DNA from: CAZCDS01 sp964497585
Lineage (GTDB): Bacteria; Desulfobacterota; Desulfomonilia; Desulfomonilales; Desulfomonilaceae
Assembly: GCA_964497585.1 (NCBI GenBank)
Contig: CAZCDS010000066.1
Span: forward strand, 1 to 36,478
Reading direction: 5' to 3'
DNA length: 36,478 bases
In this document: piece by piece, positions 8,019 through 17,300 of the stretch
How the letters are laid out: each line of letters begins with the position of its first letter
Position numbering within the stretch: position 1 is the first letter of the stretch
Notes under the pieces: model-generated
Told to the model about the DNA's origin: nothing
What the model saw: only the letters and a program-made list of their open reading frames with translations
Database searches by the model: none
Position numbers and translations under genes: made by a program

Positions 8019-8036
8019 AAGCCCCCGCCGTTATTG

Positions 8037-8071
8037 TTGGCGTACCCATGGGGATTTGAACCCCTGTCGCC
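8037..8071 (-). repeat. Truncated copy of the tRNA-Glu 3' end (attachment-site-like repeat)
   Basis: This 35-nt stretch matches 8654-8688, the T-arm, acceptor 3' strand and CCA of the intact tRNA-Glu, at 33 of 35 positions and in the same orientation. No 5' tRNA half is present: the expected GTACCCA strand is missing upstream, where hicA lies instead. A 3' tRNA copy placed in direct orientation downstream of an intact tRNA is the usual scar of site-specific integration. The 617-bp interval between the two copies holds hicB-hicA. The alternative is the relic of a second tRNA gene with a similar 3' end. Confidence 0.65.
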
Positions 8072-8091
8072 TGAGTCCTTTCGGCTTGTCT

Positions 8092-8316
8092 TCAAAGGAG
8101 CGCATTGAATTGCTCCACCGTGAGCCCAACCTCACGAACGATGGCTCTCAACGTTCCTTTAGCTACCTCGTCGTGGTCCGGAACCACGATCCGGCGGTGC
8201 AGGTAGCTCGATTGCCTCAATACGATGTGGCTTCCTCGTTGGCGATCTTTCTCATAGCCGAGTCTCTTCAGTGCCCGAACGACCGCACGACCGGAAAGCT
8301 GCGGCAGCTTCGTCAA
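8092..8316 (-). CDS. hicA: HicA-family mRNA interferase toxin
   Basis: A 74-residue protein with the HicA double-stranded-RNA-binding-like fold. LSGRAVVRALKRLGY is the first helix, and RGSHIVL contains the catalytic histidine H30. HicA toxins bind and cleave mRNA when not held by HicB. The TTG start at 8316 overlaps the hicB TGA stop, so the two are translationally coupled. The order here is antitoxin first, the reverse of the best-known hicA-hicB arrangement. The pair lies between intact tRNA-Glu and a copy of its 3' end, suggesting arrival or maintenance with a small integrated element. The reading frame looks intact. Confidence 0.88.
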   Translation of the reverse strand: MTKLPQLSGRAVVRALKRLGYEKDRQRGSHIVLRQSSYLHRRIVVPDHDEVAKGTLRAIVREVGLTVEQFNALL

Positions 8317-8525
8317 ATGGCCACCTCGATGACCTCCTCGGCAATGGGGGGAGGAATAGGCTCGTCGTGTGCGGCAAGACTTTCGAGATAAGCGGCTATT
8401 GCTTCCTTGGCGTTTTCAATGGCCTCCGCTCGAGTACGGCCCTGCGAGATACACCCGGGAAGTGATGGCACCTGTACGACGAAAACCCCATCTTCGTCCT
8501 GCTCTATGAGAATGCGGTATTTCAC
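8313..8525 (-). CDS. hicB: HicB-family antitoxin
   Basis: A 70-residue protein matching the short HicB form. It opens MKYRILIEQDEDGVFVV, then the conserved SLPGCISQGRTRAEAIENAK and a helical AIAAYLESL segment. This partly degraded RNase H-like fold binds and neutralises HicA. No separate C-terminal DNA-binding domain is present. The GTG at 8525 fits the family start and has GAGG six bases upstream; the longer frame up to 8579 adds residues foreign to the family. Gene order and the overlap with hicA indicate a two-gene operon. Whether it autoregulates without a DNA-binding domain is not visible. Confidence 0.88.
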   Translation of the reverse strand: MKYRILIEQDEDGVFVVQVPSLPGCISQGRTRAEAIENAKEAIAAYLESLAAHDEPIPPPIAEEVIEVAI

Positions 8526-8606
8526 TGTCGGCCTCGTCGATCCTGCCAAGGCCTGCAAACCGGCATGTCGTCGAGGCAATTCGTCAACGAGGGGGGCAAG
8601 AGATAA

Positions 8607-8636
8607 TTAAAAGCCGGAGATTGCGAGAATCCTCGG
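8607..8636 (-). terminator. Probable terminator after tRNA-Glu
   Basis: On the minus strand CCGAGGATT pairs with AATCTCCGG (one mismatch and one G-U) around a five-base loop, and is followed by CTTTTAA. It lies about 19 nt beyond the tRNA-Glu 3' end and before hicB. It would separate tRNA transcription from hicBA. Confidence 0.5.
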
Positions 8637-8654
8637 TCCGTCAGGATCTTGTTT

Positions 8655-8732
<78 letters not shown>

Positions 8733-8804
8733 GCGGTTGTCTCTCGATCGAGTGTCGCGTTCCGAGGACTCAGGTCACCCTCGGAAAAGTCACCACCCAA
8801 GGAG

Positions 8805-8880
8805 TGGTGGGCCGTGCTGGGCTCGAACCAGCGACTCTCTGCTTAAAAGGCAGATACTCTACCGTCTGAGTTAACGGCCC
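8805..8880 (-). tRNA. tRNA-Lys (anticodon TTT)
   Basis: Acceptor GGGCCGT/ACGGCCC with discriminator A and encoded CCA, anticodon stem TCTGC/GCAGA with loop CTTTTAA (anticodon TTT), and T-loop TTCGAGC. It lies 72 nt upstream of tRNA-Glu on the same strand, so the two are probably one transcript. Confidence 0.96.
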
Positions 8881-9359
8881 TCCAGATCCAATTCCCCGCT
8901 CAGACGCCCGGCAGCGCCACAACCCTCGGGCGGATTACTGTTACGCCCTCAGTGTACACGATCAAACCGTGTGGAGTCTACCACAACGTGGTCTGTATCA
9001 AATTCTTCCAAGAAACTCAACATGTTGTCACGGCTCTCGTCTAATCGGCAGCGCTTCTCCGCTCAACGGTTGAGGCTCTCTGAGCCGCTGCCACGGTGGC
9101 CGAGCGGGCCCACGCGGACAAGCTTCGAGAATAAAGCACAGTCTGTGCTTCCTTGTCAAGAGACAATGGCCCGCGCGAAAGGACAGGAGTTCGCCGGAGA
9201 GGGCATCCTGCAACGGATTGGGCGCTTCCTCCGCGAGCGGGCAGTTGCCGGACAGCCAGCCGTCCCCAGCATTGCACAGCGGCGTGAAGTATTACACATG
9301 CACCGGATTTTGATGCTATGGTATATTTTTTGTGCCTGGAAGTCGGTACAAAGAGCCGT
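8881..9359. other. Upstream region of the tRNAs; no gene seen
   Basis: Frames on both strands lack family features. The minus-strand tRNA promoter must lie near 8900-8990, but no strong -35/-10 pair could be picked out. The right part leads into the DUF885 pseudogene. Confidence 0.45.
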
Positions 9360-10478
9360 ATGGCAACCATGACCGTGAACACGAAGGGCATTCGAGGCGG
9401 GCGGTCCGTCGCCGGAGAGTATTTTGCGCTCTTGGGGAGGGCTCTTCCTCGCCAGTCTGGCAGTGACGAATTCTACGTGCTTCCGCGAGTCAAGCACGCG
9501 GGCGGGCACGTGGGTACGCTCGACGATCCGGACCCAGACCAGGTCCAATGGCTGCTTGCGAGGGTCGGAGCGCTCTGCCGCGCGCTGCCTACCGAAGGGG
9601 CGTCTTCTCTCGAGGACGAGATCGACCGCTCGTGCTGAAGCAGGGCATGGTGCGCTTCCTCTGGGAATTGGGGTGATTGTGCGTGCGGAGGCATGATCTG
9701 TCACTCTACATGAAGATTGTGATGTTCCCGGTGGACGAGATTCTCTCGAGGGGGATCGAGTCCGTGGTTGAGATCCGGAACGATCTGCTGACCTTGCTTT
9801 CCCGGATCGGGAAGAAGTGATCGTTCTGCTACTCCGTCCTTCTCGGTGCGCTCCGGGCTCCTGCGTCCTACCGAGTGCCGCTCACGGCACAGAGAACGTA
9901 ACCGGCTATCTTCTAAATCACTCCTGCTGCTGTCGCGACGTCGCGACTTGTGCGGTCTCACGCAGGGTACCTGTCCCCGCGCACGAGACCTATCTCGGTC
10001 ACCATCTCCTGGACATGGTGAGGATTCGCCGCCCCAACCCCATCCGCCGCCAGATCGAGGCGCCGCTCTTCTACGAGGGCTGGGCCTCTTACGTGGAGAC
10101 TCTGTTGGATGACCTTGGCAGGTCAGGGTTCCCCGAGTGTGCATTGTTCAGCTCCAGCGCCAGATCTGGCGTGATCTGCGAGCCGTTCTCGACGTCAAGC
10201 TACGGACGGGCCGGATCACCATGGAAGCCGCGGCACAACAGATCGAATCGATCGGCTTCTCACGGGCCGTTGCCGAGCATCAGATTCGGTACTTCGCGCT
10301 CACGCCCGGCTGTCAGTCCTGCTATTTCCTGGGAACGCACGAAATCATCCGTCTGCAGGCTCTGCACGCTCCGGCGCTTGGGTTAAAGCGATTTCATGAC
10401 GTGCTCCTCGCAGGCGGACAGATCCCCTTCGCGCTTGTGGAGAAGAGGCTTCAGGCGCAGTCACTTTTACGCGGCTGA
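9360..10478 (+). pseudogene. DUF885-family (metallopeptidase-like) pseudogene
   Basis: Several pieces of one DUF885 protein follow each other in different frames. The N-terminal part (ATG 9360) runs EYFALLGRALPRQSGSDEFY and LPRVKHAGGHVGTLDDPDPD. After a frame change near 9630 comes MVRFLWELG, then LYMKIVMFPVDEILSRGI. Further on, HETYLGHHLLD is the metal-binding HExxxGHH motif and PLFYEGWASYVETLLDDLG follows it. After another shift near 10145 come LQRQIWRDLRAVLDVKLRTG and the tail FHDVLLAGGQIPFALVEKRL. At least two frameshifts, an in-frame stop after MVRFLWELG and a missing middle (total about 370 codons against about 550 expected) make it inactive. These proteins are predicted zinc peptidases of mostly unknown substrate. 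Confidence 0.7.
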
Positions 10479-10631
10479 CCTCTTTGGTACGGACCTTCTC
10501 CCGCTAAGTCGATCGGGAGACGCGTGTGGAAACGCTTCCAGCATCAGCCTTCCTGAAGTCTCCATTCTTATGTTATGCTTCCCAGTCTCGTCGCCGCTCA
10601 TACACGGGCAAGAAGTCTTTCAGGAGAGAAG

Positions 10632-11921
10632 ATGACCGATCACCCCGATCGCAGGGTCCTTTCGTACCGGTGGCTCATTTACTGGGTCATGGCTTTCGTG
10701 TACCTTTCGGCCTTTTTCCACAGGATGAGTCCCGCGGTCGTGGCGCTGGATATCCAAAAGACCCTGGGAATCTCCGCGGGCATGATCGGACTCCTGTCCT
10801 CGGTCTATTTCTACAGTTACGCAGTCATGCAACCACCTGCCGGACTGCTCTCGGATTCGCTCGGCCCGCGAAAGAGCGTCACGATCTTCCTGATCGTGGG
10901 AGCGTTCGGGAGTATCCTCTTCGGCTCGGCCGAAAGCTCTGTAGCGGCAATTGTCGGAAGAGCCATGGTGGGACTTGGTGCGGCCATGGCCTGGACACCT
11001 ACCATGAAGATCCTGTCCAAATGGTTCAGGCCCAGTGAATTCGCGACGCTCTCCGGGTTGCTGCTCGCAGTGGGCGGAATGGGATCTCTCACAGCCGCGG
11101 CTCCTTTAGCCTGGCTGAGTGAACTGTGGGGCTGGCAGCGCACGTTTCAAGTTATCGGACTGGGAACGCTTCTCCTTGCGATCCTCGTGTGGCTCGTGGT
11201 TCGTGATCGGCCGGAAGATCTGGGATGGCATGGAATCGTGAATCCCAACCCGGCGACGGCACGGGAAATCGGTCTAAGGGAGGGTGTGCGCGAGGTCCTG
11301 ACGGACAAGTACTTCTGGCCCCTGGCCATATGGTGCTTCTTCATCATGGGGAGCTATTTTGTGTTTGCGGGACTGTGGGCAGGACCCTACCTGATACATG
11401 TCTACGGAATGACCGCAGTCCAGGCGGGATATGTACTGAATATGCTTGCCGTGAGTCTTGTGGTCGGAAGCCTGTTCTGGAGCTTCGTTTCCGACAGAGT
11501 GCTCCATAGCCGCAAACGGGTCCTGATAATAGCTTCGGGTTCGTACGTTGCCGTTGCCGCGTTTCTCTGCATGTTCCCCAACGGGTTGCCCTGGACATCT
11601 CTCTACGTCATCTTCTTTTTGTTAGGAGCATGCTCTTTGGCACCGGGCGCGGTGACCATCACGACAACGAAGGAGCTTTTTCCCATCGAGATTGCCGGAA
11701 CCTCCATCGGAACCGTGAATCTCTTCCCATTCCTGGGAAGCGCAATCATGCAGGTCGGTTCCGGGCGGGTGCTTGACCGCTTTCCCAAAGCCCCCTCGGG
11801 AGCATACCCGATGGAAGCCTATTCACATCTCCTGGCACTGGTTCTTGCGACGGCCGCGATCGGGTTTTTGTGCACTTTTGCGCTGAAGGAGACGTTCCCG
11901 CGCGGCCCGATCCCAGAGTAA
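10632..11921 (+). CDS. Major facilitator superfamily transporter
   Basis: A 429-residue inner-membrane transporter with about twelve hydrophobic segments. The loop between segments 2 and 3 reads GLLSDSLGPRKS, the MFS motif A. The first helices (LIYWVMAFVYLSAFFHRMSP) resemble the anion:cation symporter/sugar-phosphate permease type; the substrate is not predictable. The ATG at 10632 has AGGAGA four bases upstream and follows the hydrophilic-start pattern; starting at 10575 would add an untypical leader. It is monocistronic, lying between a DUF885 pseudogene and a long gene-free stretch. Confidence 0.85.
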   Translation: MTDHPDRRVLSYRWLIYWVMAFVYLSAFFHRMSPAVVALDIQKTLGISAGMIGLLSSVYFYSYAVMQPPAGLLSDSLGPRKSVTIFLIVGAFGSILFGSAESSVAAIVGRAMVGLGAAMAWTPTMKILSKWFRPSEFATLSGLLLAVGGMGSLTAAAPLAWLSELWGWQRTFQVIGLGTLLLAILVWLVVRDRPEDLGWHGIVNPNPATAREIGLREGVREVLTDKYFWPLAIWCFFIMGSYFVFAGLWAGPYLIHVYGMTAVQAGYVLNMLAVSLVVGSLFWSFVSDRVLHSRKRVLIIASGSYVAVAAFLCMFPNGLPWTSLYVIFFLLGACSLAPGAVTITTTKELFPIEIAGTSIGTVNLFPFLGSAIMQVGSGRVLDRFPKAPSGAYPMEAYSHLLALVLATAAIGFLCTFALKETFPRGPIPE

Positions 11922-12872
11922 TACCAGTACGGATCCGGACGGAGAGACCTCGCTCACCAAGACCCGCTCCCCGAGCTAGCATAGCCGCTAACGTGACGAT
12001 CGCGTCAGTGATTCCAAGGTCTTATCACCCTCCCTCTCTCCGCTCAGGTCGAAGGAAGGAGGCTGAAAACACTCTTCCCCTGGGGCGAAAGGGCAGGGTA
12101 AGGGCGAAACCATTTAGCATATCATGCCGTCAGAATCAGCGCCTATGTCCCGTGGGACAGAGAGCAATTCAGCCACAGCGGTAACCGGCGGGACCGGGAC
12201 TTGCTCCTTGTGGGGCGAGGGTCGATGCGGTTCAGCTCCTCGACAAGGTTCTCCTTCTCCGGCACCGCCTCAAGCGTTTCCGACTCGGCGAAGAGCACGG
12301 CGTGGACGGGATTCCTCCCGAACCTATTCTCATGGGCTCTCAGGAGCATTCCGGCAAGTTCCGGCATTGGGTTGATTTGCGAATGATCGAAGTCCGCCTC
12401 TACGCCCGGATCATCGCCCAAGCAGGGATGCCTGACTCTTGTGCGATGCGCTGAAGTCCCCGCTTCCGGGACTGCCCATGTGCCATTCGCCGTGGCAGCC
12501 TTTGACGGTTTTCATTTACGTTGATCCCCGAAAGAGACCTAGGTTCTGGAAGAGCGGCGAAGCGACGGAAGAAAGAAAACCTTGTCTTGTTGGCGGGTTA
12601 TCGTCTCAGACTTTTACATCTATCAGAGCGCGATCCGGATCTGCAACAGTCTTGCGTGGTCCGGCCGAACCGGGGAAGCGCTGGTGTATCCTGTTTCCGG
12701 GAACCGCGAGAACGCGCCTCTTTGAAGCGCAATCCGTATCAAGGACTTGATCGCTTGTCATAAGCGTGTCATGATCCCGCAATCCCGCGTCCGTGCGGGA
12801 ACAAGGAACGAGCCTGTCAGCACATATCGGTTCTATATGGCCGGTATCATTTACGGCGATGCGAGGAAACAC
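11922..12872. other. Long stretch with no clear gene
   Basis: About 950 bp separate the MFS gene from the PAP2 gene. On the minus strand, about 12215-12421 reads as coherent protein-like sequence (DFDHSQINPMPELAGMLL, HAVLFAESETLEAVPEKENL). It has no start signal and its continuation is poor, so it may be a gene relic of unknown family. The rest shows nothing I can support. Confidence 0.4.
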
Positions 12873-14006
12873 GTGACGAGGAACCCGACAGCAGCATACC
12901 CATTGCGAGGCTTGATCGTCTCGGTAGGGCTTTTCTGCTTCGGACTGGCCGCGACTGCGCTGCTCGAATCCTGGGGAGCCGACCTTACCTGGACGAGTGC
13001 CTGGTACGAAGCGGGAGGACCTGCCGGCGGATGGCCCCACGGTCGTGCGGCTCCCTGGTCTCTGCTCTACGATTACGGCGAGATTCCGACGATCCTTCTG
13101 ACGATTGGGGCGGCGGTCCTTTTCCTTGCCGCTCGCGTGGGCAAAGCTCAGGCGCATTATCAAAGGCCCTGCCTGGTTGTCCTGCTCACGGTCCTGCTCG
13201 GACCGGGGCTCCTCGTGAACGGAATCCTCAAGAACTACTGGGGACGCCCGCGTCCCGCGGAAATAGCCCGTTTCGGCGGTCCCTGGAAGTTCCAGAGGGT
13301 AGGGCAAAGAGGCGTACCAGGCCGGGGCAAGTCTTTCCCGAGTGGACACAGTTCCATGGGCTTCGCGATCGCCTCAGCGTCGGCCTTCTATCCGTACCAT
13401 CCGGCGATTGCGCTCGCGGCGCTCGGAACGGGCATCGCATACGGCACGCTCATGGGCGTCGCCAGAATGGCCCAGGGCGGACATTTTCCGACCGATGTCC
13501 TCTGGTCCGGCGTGCTCGTCCTGTTAATCATAGCCCTGTTGTACCATGTTTTCTTTCGTATCCCCGAGCACGCGGCGGCAGAAGCTTCCGGCGCCCGACC
13601 TCCACCCGACCTCCACCCCTACGTGACCGGTGTGCTCATTGTGGTCTTTGTCGTCTTGCCGCTCGTCTGCATCATGGGCGCATGGCCGATCTACGAAGAG
13701 TTCCATCGGGCGGTTCCGGTGCCGCCGGGCGTCGAAGAGATCCGGCTCAAACTTGACATGGGCCGGCACACCAAGGAGTTTGCCTGCAAGCCACGGGAGA
13801 AAGAGATTCTCGTCGATATCGTAGCTCGAGGCTTCGGATCGCCCTCCGCGATAATCCGGGACCGACTGAAAGCCCGCGTGACGGGCAACGTACTCCATGT
13901 GGACGGTAGCCTCCATCGGTCGGGATTCATTGCCTGCTGGAGCACGAGCGCTGCATTAAAATGCTCCCCGACCGAGGATCCCACCACAGAGAACCGGAGC
14001 AGATAA
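12873..14006 (+). CDS. PAP2-superfamily membrane phosphatase
   Basis: A 377-residue membrane protein with the three-part phosphatidic-acid-phosphatase type 2 signature: K120...R127-P128 (KNYWGRPRP), PSGH at 156-159 and R198-x5-H204-x3-D208 (ARMAQGGHFPTD). The active site forms a phospho-histidine; such enzymes remove phosphate from lipids such as undecaprenyl pyrophosphate, phosphatidic acid or lipid A. Several membrane segments surround the motifs. Another hydrophobic segment (LIVVFVVLPLVCIMGAWPIY) is followed by an unusual soluble tail of about 90 residues. The GTG at 12873 was chosen because GCGAGGAA precedes it and the first membrane segment follows soon after. ATG codons at 12768 and 12837 are alternatives without good ribosome-binding sites. 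Confidence 0.82.
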   Translation: MTRNPTAAYPLRGLIVSVGLFCFGLAATALLESWGADLTWTSAWYEAGGPAGGWPHGRAAPWSLLYDYGEIPTILLTIGAAVLFLAARVGKAQAHYQRPCLVVLLTVLLGPGLLVNGILKNYWGRPRPAEIARFGGPWKFQRVGQRGVPGRGKSFPSGHSSMGFAIASASAFYPYHPAIALAALGTGIAYGTLMGVARMAQGGHFPTDVLWSGVLVLLIIALLYHVFFRIPEHAAAEASGARPPPDLHPYVTGVLIVVFVVLPLVCIMGAWPIYEEFHRAVPVPPGVEEIRLKLDMGRHTKEFACKPREKEILVDIVARGFGSPSAIIRDRLKARVTGNVLHVDGSLHRSGFIACWSTSAALKCSPTEDPTTENRSR

Positions 14007-14097
14007 AGAGTCTCCACCACCAGAAACCAAGAAGAGAAGAAAACATCCACCACGGGGGGACGAAGACACAGAGAGGACAAAACAGTCGCATGACAAT

Positions 14098-14342
14098 TCA
14101 CAAGAGTCCCGTCTGAATTGAACCGGATTGCTGGAAAAACCGGAATGGCACCCGCCACCTAACAGGACTGTAGTTTAGGTGTGCTTGGTCGTACTCGCCA
14201 CAAAACTTCAAGCCAGGATGAACCTTGGCCTTGCAGTTGGGGCATTCAACTTCCATGGTGGCCCCGGATTTCTGACAGAATTTCACGCCCTCACGATCCC
14301 TTGCATGCATTTCGTACACTTCTTCAGTTCCCGCTGTGTCAT
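14098..14342 (-). pseudogene. Decayed start of a sixth zinc-ribbon/cyclase paralogue
   Basis: An ATG at 14342, exactly 34 nt beyond the stop of array gene 5, opens a frame with the CxxC pair KKCTKC. After a frameshift the sequence continues EGVKFCQKSG and VECPNCKAKVHPGLKFCGEY, the double zinc ribbon of the array proteins. Two of the ribbon cysteines are changed (CQKS and CGEY instead of CxxC). No cyclase domain follows. The spacer length and motif order match the other array genes, so this is best read as the remaining 5' end of a sixth member whose body was deleted. Confidence 0.65.
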
Positions 14343-14376
14343 TTCCGAACGCCGATTAGATCTCGGGCTTGTACGC

Positions 14377-17300
14377 CTATCCCAGCGATTCCAGCTCAGC
14401 CCTGGCCTCCTTCAGGAAGGTCTCAGTCCCGCTCAAGTCGAAGTATTTAATTGCCTTGTTGATGCACTCTTTTGCGTTGTCCTTTCTATTCTTGGCTTTG
14501 TGAAGCTTGCCAAGATCAAGGTAGGCTTGGCCCAGAACTGCTTTTGCTCCTATCTCCTCGGCGACTTCTATGGCTTTGTTGAAATGGCTTTCTGCTTTTC
14601 TGGCGGCAAATGGGACGCTCTTGACCAGGAAGCCGATATTCTTTATTGCAGTTGAGAGACTGAGATCCCCTTCGCCTTGGGCGATCTGGAGATACAATTT
14701 GCCCAGACAATACTCTGATGTAGCGTAGAAGTATCTTCTCTCATTTTCCAGACAGGCCCGACGACACTCCTCAATAAGTCCAAGCCCCCGGCTCATTCGT
14801 CCTTGCGCAATCCAAGCCATGGACAGAAATATCTTCGCTACTGTTTCAAACCATTCCCATCGACATTTTCGGAAAAACGTCACCGCCTCCGCCAGAGGAG
14901 GCCCGGCTTCCTGAAACCGGCCGCCCTGCGCATACGCGATGCCCGCGATGCATAGAGCCCCATGGTAATATAAGGGATCTTGTGCCTCGCGTGCTGCCCT
15001 CTTAGCCCATTCGAGGGCAGTAGAGACATCTCCATCCATCAGGTGAGATTGTCCTAAGAAGCAGTAACCAAACGCCACACTTCGAAGGTTGCCGTGTCTC
15101 CGGCCGAACTCCACAAGGGCTTCTCCTGCTTCCAGAGCTTTACTACGATCTCCTTTCTTGTAATGGGCGTAGGCGATCCCACCCAATGATTTGAAGTAGA
15201 GGTAATGATCTGACGGAATCAACCTGGATATTTCCTGGGCCCTTTGTCCGAACATCAGCGCCTCGTCCAACCTGCCGAAGGTCAGACAGATCCATGTAAG
15301 CCACGTGCAGGCATAGCCAATGACACGGTGGTCATCTATCTCTTCCCCTATGTTGAGACCCTTCTCCGCGTATGCCTTTGCCTCTCGATACCGCCCTCTG
15401 CCCCAGCGAGCCCAGCCAAGCCAAGCGTAGAACATACCCTCTCTGCTCTTGTCCTCCAGCGATACTGCGAGGTCCTCGTGCGGAGTCAACAGGTCGTCCA
15501 TTCCGCCATAATCGGCCTGGTAGTAGAAGACGAGGGCCCGTTCCACGAGAATATCGACGAGTGTTGCCTTTTCATCCCTTGTCTTGTCCGGCTTGTCGGC
15601 AAGGAGCGTAAAGGCTTCTCCGTAGTATTGGTGTGATTCTTCCAGTGCATATCGTCTCAGACTCTTCTGACCCGATTTCATGAGATAATCTACGGCCTTG
15701 AGAATGGAATGGCCCTGTTTGAAATGGGAGGCCAACGTTTCATAGAACTCCGAAAGCCTGTCTCGGAATAACTGTTCCATAACGAGGCCAATTCGCTCAT
15801 GGATCTCTTGGCGGTCTTTCTTGAGAAGGCCGTTATAAACCGCCTCCTGGGTAAGCGCATGCTTGAAGATGTACTCTAGATCGGGTTGAACGGATCGGAC
15901 TCTCACCAGGTCCAGCATCTCCAGGCCGTGAAGAGATCGGTCGAGCGTCTCCTGTATTTTTGTAATCCTCTTGAGGATCTCGTGAAGAAAGGCCCGGCCG
16001 ATGACGGAAGCCTCCTGGAGAATCCGCTTCATCTCATTTTCAAGCCGGTCGAGCCTAGCGGAAATTACGCCCTGAACCGTCTGCGGTATATCCGCCTCAC
16101 TCAGCGGTCGTGTGAGCTTCCAGGAGCCGTTGTCAGGGGCAAGAGTTTCGCTCTCGACCAGGGAATTGATGGCCTCTTCGACGTAGAACGGATTTCCCTC
16201 CACCCTTTTCTGGACAAATTTTCTCAGATCAACCGGTATGCTGTCTGCGCTCAACAGAGATTCCACCATGTCCAACGTGTCCGATGGGGAAAGATCCGTG
16301 AGGTGGATTTCCTCGTATGGCACCCCCAAAGATCCCATCTGATGTGCGGAAAAAAGACTGAAAGGCAACCTGTGCACGCAAATGAAGAGGGCCGGATATT
16401 TCTGGTCTGACAGAAGAAAGCGGAGCAGATCCAAAGTGGAAGGATCGGACCAGTGAATATCTTCGAAGCAGAATATGGTTGGAGCGTACTGGATCAGTGC
16501 GTCAACAATGGCCTTGATTCCCTCGAACAGGCGGGACTTCCAGAATTCGGGACTTACCTCCTCAATCTCAGGATAGCTTAGCGAATAGAGACTGCCAACA
16601 TAGGGCGCCACTTCCTCCCTCGTCCCGAGGAGACGCTCCACACCTGATTCGATCTTCTCCCTGATTTTGTCCCGAGGATCTCCTTCCTCGATTCGCCACG
16701 CCCTATTCATGAGATCCATGATCGTAAAATATGGGATGTTCTGAGAGTACGGATATGAATGGCCTTCACGCCATCGGATCTTACCGAGATCGAGCGAAGC
16801 TTTGAATTCTTCGACGAGTCGGCTCTTGCCTGTGCCCGCATCCCCGCAAATGGTAATTATCGAGCCTTTGCCCTGTTTGAGGCGTTCGACAGCTTCCTGC
16901 AGTTGGGCCAGTTCCGCCTTCCTCCCGATGAGATCAGCCCTCAGGCCGGACGGTCGGTGAACCTTGGTGGGCTCCTCTTTGACCGAAAGCACCTTGTAGA
17001 TCGAGATGGGCTCGGCCTTGCCTTTCACCTTGGTCGGTTCCAGGGTTTCAAAAGCGAAATGTCCCTCGGCTCTCCGATAGGTCTCCGGGCCGACGAAGAT
17101 CTCACGGGCCTTGGCAAGGTCGCTCAGTCTGGCAGCAATATTGATGGCATCACCTGTTACGCCGTGCGTCCCCTTTTCCGGGTCCACGTCCGCAGTGACC
17201 GTCAAACCGGTATTGATACCGCTGTGCATGGAGAGAACGGCTCCGACCTTGGTCTCATACTCTGGATTCATGGCCTCTACGAGTTCGTGTATCTCCCTGG

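Noticed and set aside
9156..9704. Minus-strand frame of 182 codons
   Set aside because: Overlaps the DUF885 pseudogene, whose plus-strand translation fits the family; this frame shows no motif.
12606..13349. Minus-strand frame of 247 codons opposite the PAP2 gene
   Set aside because: High-GC shadow frame; the plus strand has all PAP2 motifs.
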